A stretch of 23,905 nucleotides of DNA from Polaromonas sp. (GTDB lineage Bacteria > Pseudomonadota > Gammaproteobacteria > Burkholderiales > Burkholderiaceae): positions 1 through 23,905 of the forward strand of contig PNMH01000061.1 of assembly GCA_013823505.1 (NCBI GenBank). Reading direction: 5' to 3'. The translations under genes were made by a program, and so were the position numbers. A model generated the notes under the pieces. The model saw only the letters and a program-made list of their open reading frames with translations, was not told where the DNA came from and did not search any database. Shown piece after piece: positions 20,613 to 23,905 of this stretch. Position 1 is the stretch's first letter, and every line of letters begins with the position of its first letter.

Positions 20613-21812
20613 TCAGAGCAGCGCGGTCTCGAAGCCCGCCTGCTGCAGGCGCTCGATCACCTGCGCGATGTGTTCACGCCCGCGGGTCTGCAACACCAGT
20701 TCGATCGCCACGTTTTGCGCCGCCAGCAAGGTGAAGGCGCGTTGGTGGTGCACCTCGTCGATGTTGGCGCCGGCGTCGGCCACGGTGGCGGTGATGCGCG
20801 CGAGGTTGCCCGGAACATCGCGCGCATTGACCTGGATGCGCGCCAGCCTGCCGGCCCGCACCATGCCGCGCTCGATGATGGAGGCCAGCAGCATCGGGTC
20901 GATGTTGCCGCCGCACAGCACCAGACCCACGCGTTTGCCGGCAAAGCGCTGCGGGTGTTTGATGAGCGCCGCCAGGCCGGCAGCACCCGCGCCCTCTACC
21001 AGCGTCTTCTCGATCTCCAGCAGCATCACGATCGCCTGCTCGATGTCGCCTTCGTCGACCAGCAGCAGGTCGTCCACCTTCTGGCGCACGATGGCTTCGG
21101 TGATCACACCCGGCGTGCCCACGGCAATGCCCTCGGCGATGGTGCTCGTGCCCTGCGGCAGGTGCGTGCCCTTGATGGCGTTGACCATGGCGGGGAAGCG
21201 CTCGGTCTGCACGCCGATGATCTCGATGCCCGGGCGGATCGCCTTGGCCGCGGTGGCCATGCCGGCGATCAGGCCGCCGCCACCGATGGCCACCACCAGC
21301 GTGTCGAGGTCCGGCTGCGCGCGCAGCATTTCGAGCGCCACCGTGCCCTGGCCCGCCACGATGTCTTCGTCGTCGTAGGGGTGCACGAACACCAGGCCCT
21401 GCTGCGCGGCCAGTTCGCGGGCATGGCTGCGCGATTCTTCCAGTGTGTCGCCGTGCAAGACCACCTCGGCGCCGAAGCCGCGCGTGCGCTCCACTTTCAC
21501 GCCAGGCGTGAAGCGCGGCATGACGATCACCGCGCGCAGTCCCAGGCGCTGAGCGTGGTAGGCCACGCCCTGTGCGTGGTTGCCCGCGCTCATGGCGATC
21601 ACGCCCCGCGCCCGCTCGTCGGCGCTGAGCTGCGCGAGCTTGTTGCAGGCACCGCGCTCCTTGAACGAGGCGGTGTACTGCAGGTTCTCGAACTTCAGGA
21701 ACACCTGGCAGCCGGTGAGCTGCGAGATGGTGCGAGATTCCACGAAGGGCGTGTCCAGCACCTGCCCGCTCAGGCGGGCGGCGGCGGCTTCAATGTCTTT
21801 GAGTTCCAGCAT
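20613..21812 (-). CDS. ilvA: Threonine ammonia-lyase, medium form with C-terminal ACT domain
   Basis: The 399-residue protein is a fold-type II PLP enzyme. The PLP lysine is Lys51 in ASFKERGACNKL, the phosphate-binding loop is GGGGLIAG (from Gly177), and MSAGNHAQGVAYHA is the serine/threonine dehydratase asparagine loop. Residues about 325-399 (RIQVNARDVPGNLARITATV) form one ACT regulatory domain. This length and single ACT domain match the medium-form threonine ammonia-lyase, not the 500-residue IlvA with two ACT-like domains. Known role: L-threonine to 2-oxobutanoate and ammonia, catabolic or for isoleucine. ATG 21812 lacks a Shine-Dalgarno; CACAAT ends 6 nt before it. It leads the cluster with the MscS-like and thioesterase genes and is divergent from the AAA gene. 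Confidence 0.92.
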   Translation of the reverse strand: MLELKDIEAAAARLSGQVLDTPFVESRTISQLTGCQVFLKFENLQYTASFKERGACNKLAQLSADERARGVIAMSAGNHAQGVAYHAQRLGLRAVIVMPRFTPGVKVERTRGFGAEVVLHGDTLEESRSHARELAAQQGLVFVHPYDDEDIVAGQGTVALEMLRAQPDLDTLVVAIGGGGLIAGMATAAKAIRPGIEIIGVQTERFPAMVNAIKGTHLPQGTSTIAEGIAVGTPGVITEAIVRQKVDDLLLVDEGDIEQAIVMLLEIEKTLVEGAGAAGLAALIKHPQRFAGKRVGLVLCGGNIDPMLLASIIERGMVRAGRLARIQVNARDVPGNLARITATVADAGANIDEVHHQRAFTLLAAQNVAIELVLQTRGREHIAQVIERLQQAGFETALL

Positions 21813-21824
21813 CGCGCGATTGTG
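21813..21824 (-). promoter_or_regulatory. -10-like box 6 nt before the ilvA start
   Basis: On the minus strand CACAAT (21824-21819, 4 of 6 to consensus) is followed by CGCGCG and ATG at 21812. There is no Shine-Dalgarno. It has the same geometry as three other genes in the window. Confidence 0.3.
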
Positions 21825-21845
21825 AACCGGCGGCGGCGGGCCGCG

Positions 21846-21860
21846 CCGGCTTAAAGCCGG
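21846..21860. promoter_or_regulatory. Short palindrome in the ilvA-AAA divergent gap
   Basis: CCGGCTT and AAGCCGG meet around one central A, a perfect 7-bp inverted repeat 34 bp upstream of the ilvA ATG. It is GC-rich, and in DNA of this composition a chance match is possible. It could be an operator for either divergent gene. Confidence 0.25.
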
Positions 21861-21981
21861 ACAAATCCCACAAACACCGCCCATCACTCACTTCCATGAA
21901 TCATCAAGCTGGGTTATGGTCCATTTGAATGCCGGATGTCCCGGCACGGCGTCACTGGAAGCACGTTCTGGAGGTGTCTGG

Positions 21982-23905
21982 ATGAGCAAGCGTTCCGTGC
22001 CGCCCGCTGTCGCTGCGGGCCGCACCCCGACCGACCCGCGCGAGGGCCGAGCGCCCTTCGTGGGCGAGGGCCGCGTGTTCGTGCCGCACGGCCTGCGTCA
22101 GGCGCCGGTGCTCGACCTCATGTGCTCGCATTTCGTGCTCACCCTGGCCGCGCGCCAGGGTCCGCGTTTCAACGTTCGGCGCGACCTCAACACCCTGCTC
22201 TCGCTCGCTGGCCGCCATCTGGTGTGGCCGCTCACCGTGCTGTCGCGTCTGCGCGAGTTTCTGGAGCGTCGCTGCAAGGACAACGAGCTCTGGAGCGGCC
22301 ACGACAAGCTGCCCACCCCCGCCTTCATGGAGCGCTATGGCGTGTGGCGCGGCCCTTACGAAGAAGGCACGCTCTTTTTCTACCTCGACGAGTACGCCAA
22401 GGAATCACCCAAAGACCTGCTGTCGGTGCTCGCCGTCACCGGGGAATGGCTCAGCCATGCGCTCAAAAAACAGTCCACGCTGGTGGAGAAGAACATCGAC
22501 GCACTCGCCGGTCTTCTGCAGCTCAACCGCGCCGAACGCGCGTTGCTGCTTTACGGCACGCTCGCGCGCTACCAGCGCGACCTGCGCTCCATCCTGGTGG
22601 AGTTCAAGGTCAACAACGCCCCCGAGGCCTATGCCGCGATTGCCGATGTGGCCGGTGTGAAAGCCAGCGAAGTGGGCGAGGCGCTGCGCGCCGGTTCGCG
22701 GCTGGAGCGCATCGGCATGGTGGAAAACCTGATCTCCGAACACAACATCACCGACCTGGCCGACCTCATGAAGGTCAGCGAAAAGCTGCCACCGGTGCTC
22801 ATGCGGGAATACCGCACCCAGAGCGAGCTCATGGCGGTGTTCACCCGCCCGGCCGCGCGCTCGGCGCTGAGCCCGAAAGACTTCGACTACGTGGGTGAAG
22901 ACGTGCGCCTGCTCTGCGGCCTGCTGCGCGAAGCGGTGGCGCGCAAGGAGCCCGGCGTGAACGTGCTGATGTACGGCCCGCCCGGTACCGGCAAGACCGA
23001 GTTGGCGCGCGTGGTCGCGCAGTCCGCCGGCTTGGAACTCTTTGAAGTGGAGTACGCCGACCGGGACGGCAACGCGCTCTCGGGCCGCGACCGCTACCGC
23101 TCGCTGCAGATCGCGCAGGTGTTCCTCAAAGGCACGGCGCACTCGGCGCTCCTGTTCGACGAGGTCGAAGACGTGTTCCCGCCGATCTCCAGCGAGGCGG
23201 CGCAAATCATGGCGCGCGCCGAGCATGTGGCGGCTTCACACACCGGCAGCGTGAGTGGCAAGGCCTGGGTCAACCAGATCCTGGAGACCAACGCCGTGCC
23301 CACCATCTGGGTGACCAACCGCATTGAAGAGATCGACCCGGCGTTTCGCCGCCGCTTCGCTTACCACCTCGAACTCAAGAGCCCGCCGCCCGGCGCGCGC
23401 GAGCAGCTGGTGCGCAAGACGCTCGAAGGTGCGCCGGTGTCCGACGCACTGGTGGCGCGACTGACCGAACGCAAGGGCCTCACGCCCGCGCAGATCCGCA
23501 CCGCGGTGCGGTTTGCCGAACTCGCGGCCAGTCCGGTCAAACCCGCAGCCCGTCGCAGCGCCAAGGCCCGCGCCGCGCAGGCGCCGATGCTCGATGACCT
23601 GATCGAGCGGCAGCTGAAAAACGCCGACCTTGCCCTGGGGCGCAAGCCCGACCTGGTGCAGCGGCCCAGCGTCACGCAGTACAGCCTGGACATGCTCAAT
23701 GTGGAGTCGCGCTACGAACTGCCGCGCGTGGTCGCCGCGCTCAAGGCGCGCGGCCATGGCTGCCTGTGTTTTCATGGTGCGCCCGGCACCGGCAAGACCG
23801 CACTGGCCGAGCACCTGGCCCAGCAGCTGGAGCGCCCGCTGATGATCCGCCGCGCCAGCGACCTGGTGAGCAAGTTCGTGGGCGAAACCGAACAGCAGAT
23901 GGCGG
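21982..23905 (+). CDS. Tandem AAA+ ATPase of unknown function (cut by window edge)
   Basis: The frame opens at ATG 21982 (GGAGG 7 nt upstream) and runs to the end of the window without a stop, 641 residues. Residues 1-300 are an N-terminal region with a helical stretch (LLQLNRAERALLLYGTLARY) and an HTH-like IADVAGVKASEVGEALRAGS. The first AAA+ domain has Walker A GPPGTGKTE (332-340), Walker B LLFDEVEDVF (Asp393-Glu394), a sensor-1 asparagine (about Asn446 in WVTNR) and DPAFRRRF, a plausible arginine-finger segment. An alanine- and arginine-rich linker follows. A second AAA+ domain starts with Walker A GAPGTGKTA (599-607) and ASDLVSKFVGETEQQMA before the cut. Both ATP sites look intact. The layout resembles bacterial SpoVK/COG0464-like AAA ATPases; no substrate or partner is known to me. 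Confidence 0.85.
   Translation, partial: MSKRSVPPAVAAGRTPTDPREGRAPFVGEGRVFVPHGLRQAPVLDLMCSHFVLTLAARQGPRFNVRRDLNTLLSLAGRHLVWPLTVLSRLREFLERRCKDNELWSGHDKLPTPAFMERYGVWRGPYEEGTLFFYLDEYAKESPKDLLSVLAVTGEWLSHALKKQSTLVEKNIDALAGLLQLNRAERALLLYGTLARYQRDLRSILVEFKVNNAPEAYAAIADVAGVKASEVGEALRAGSRLERIGMVENLISEHNITDLADLMKVSEKLPPVLMREYRTQSELMAVFTRPAARSALSPKDFDYVGEDVRLLCGLLREAVARKEPGVNVLMYGPPGTGKTELARVVAQSAGLELFEVEYADRDGNALSGRDRYRSLQIAQVFLKGTAHSALLFDEVEDVFPPISSEAAQIMARAEHVAASHTGSVSGKAWVNQILETNAVPTIWVTNRIEEIDPAFRRRFAYHLELKSPPPGAREQLVRKTLEGAPVSDALVARLTERKGLTPAQIRTAVRFAELAASPVKPAARRSAKARAAQAPMLDDLIERQLKNADLALGRKPDLVQRPSVTQYSLDMLNVESRYELPRVVAALKARGHGCLCFHGAPGTGKTALAEHLAQQLERPLMIRRASDLVSKFVGETEQQMA

Noticed and set aside
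21936..22898. A 320-residue plus-strand ORF over the start of the AAA gene in another frame
   Set aside because: R/A/P-rich shadow frame; the frame from ATG 21982 has both Walker motifs and a Shine-Dalgarno.

Overview
The window is GC-rich chromosomal DNA from a betaproteobacterium of the Burkholderiales, most likely a Comamonadaceae member (Hydrogenophaga/Acidovorax/Rhodoferax type). Evidence: strong G/C preference at third codon positions, a Bug-family (TctC) periplasmic binding protein, a GTP-dependent PEP carboxykinase, an ArgP-type regulator beside a DadA-type D-amino acid dehydrogenase, and many short hypothetical or transport genes packed with small gaps. This assignment is an inference from gene content; there is no rRNA or marker gene here. 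I see no insertion sequence, phage gene, CRISPR array, tRNA or rRNA.

Layout. 1-2061 (minus): start of a Salmonella-type corA Mg2+ channel gene (cut by the window edge), preceded by an elaborate leader, then a patatin-like lipase. 2099-5611: an NCS2 uracil/pyrimidine permease (minus) divergent from an acetoacetyl-CoA synthetase (plus). 5694-9155: a Tat-exported Bug solute-binding protein (plus), a convergent EamA exporter and a flavin reductase (minus), and a divergent secreted M14 carboxypeptidase (plus). 9162-11554: dadA (minus) divergent from an argP-like regulator (plus), a probable D-amino-acid catabolism module. 11604-12908: a secreted fasciclin-domain protein (minus) divergent from a TetR regulator (plus). 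12978-15427 (minus): lysR, metallophosphoesterase and uspA. 15531-16076 (plus): an unknown two-helix membrane protein. 16224-18080 (minus): pckG with a long structured 5' region. 18449-21812 (minus): ilvA-type threonine ammonia-lyase, a multi-helix MscS-like membrane protein, a translationally coupled PaaI-like thioesterase and a 47-residue membrane peptide gene. 21982-end (plus): an N-terminal-plus-tandem-AAA ATPase of unknown role, cut by the window edge.

Several genes fit central carbon and nitrogen salvage: acetoacetate activation, gluconeogenesis through PckG, D-amino acid oxidation, threonine deamination and pyrimidine uptake. They are single or paired transcription units, each with its own regulator, not one pathway operon.

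The most interesting element is the corA leader (about 607-820, minus strand). It carries an extended -10 promoter and a 17-codon proline-containing upstream ORF with its own Shine-Dalgarno. One RNA segment can pair either with a 13-nt arm inside that upstream ORF or with a 14-nt arm next to the corA ribosome binding site. This resembles the corL/corA attenuation logic known from Salmonella, and I am not aware of a description in this group. Other points worth a look are a set of four genes with a -10-like hexamer exactly 6 nt before ATG and no Shine-Dalgarno (possible leaderless mRNAs), a nested palindrome before tetR, and the hairpins flanking pckG.
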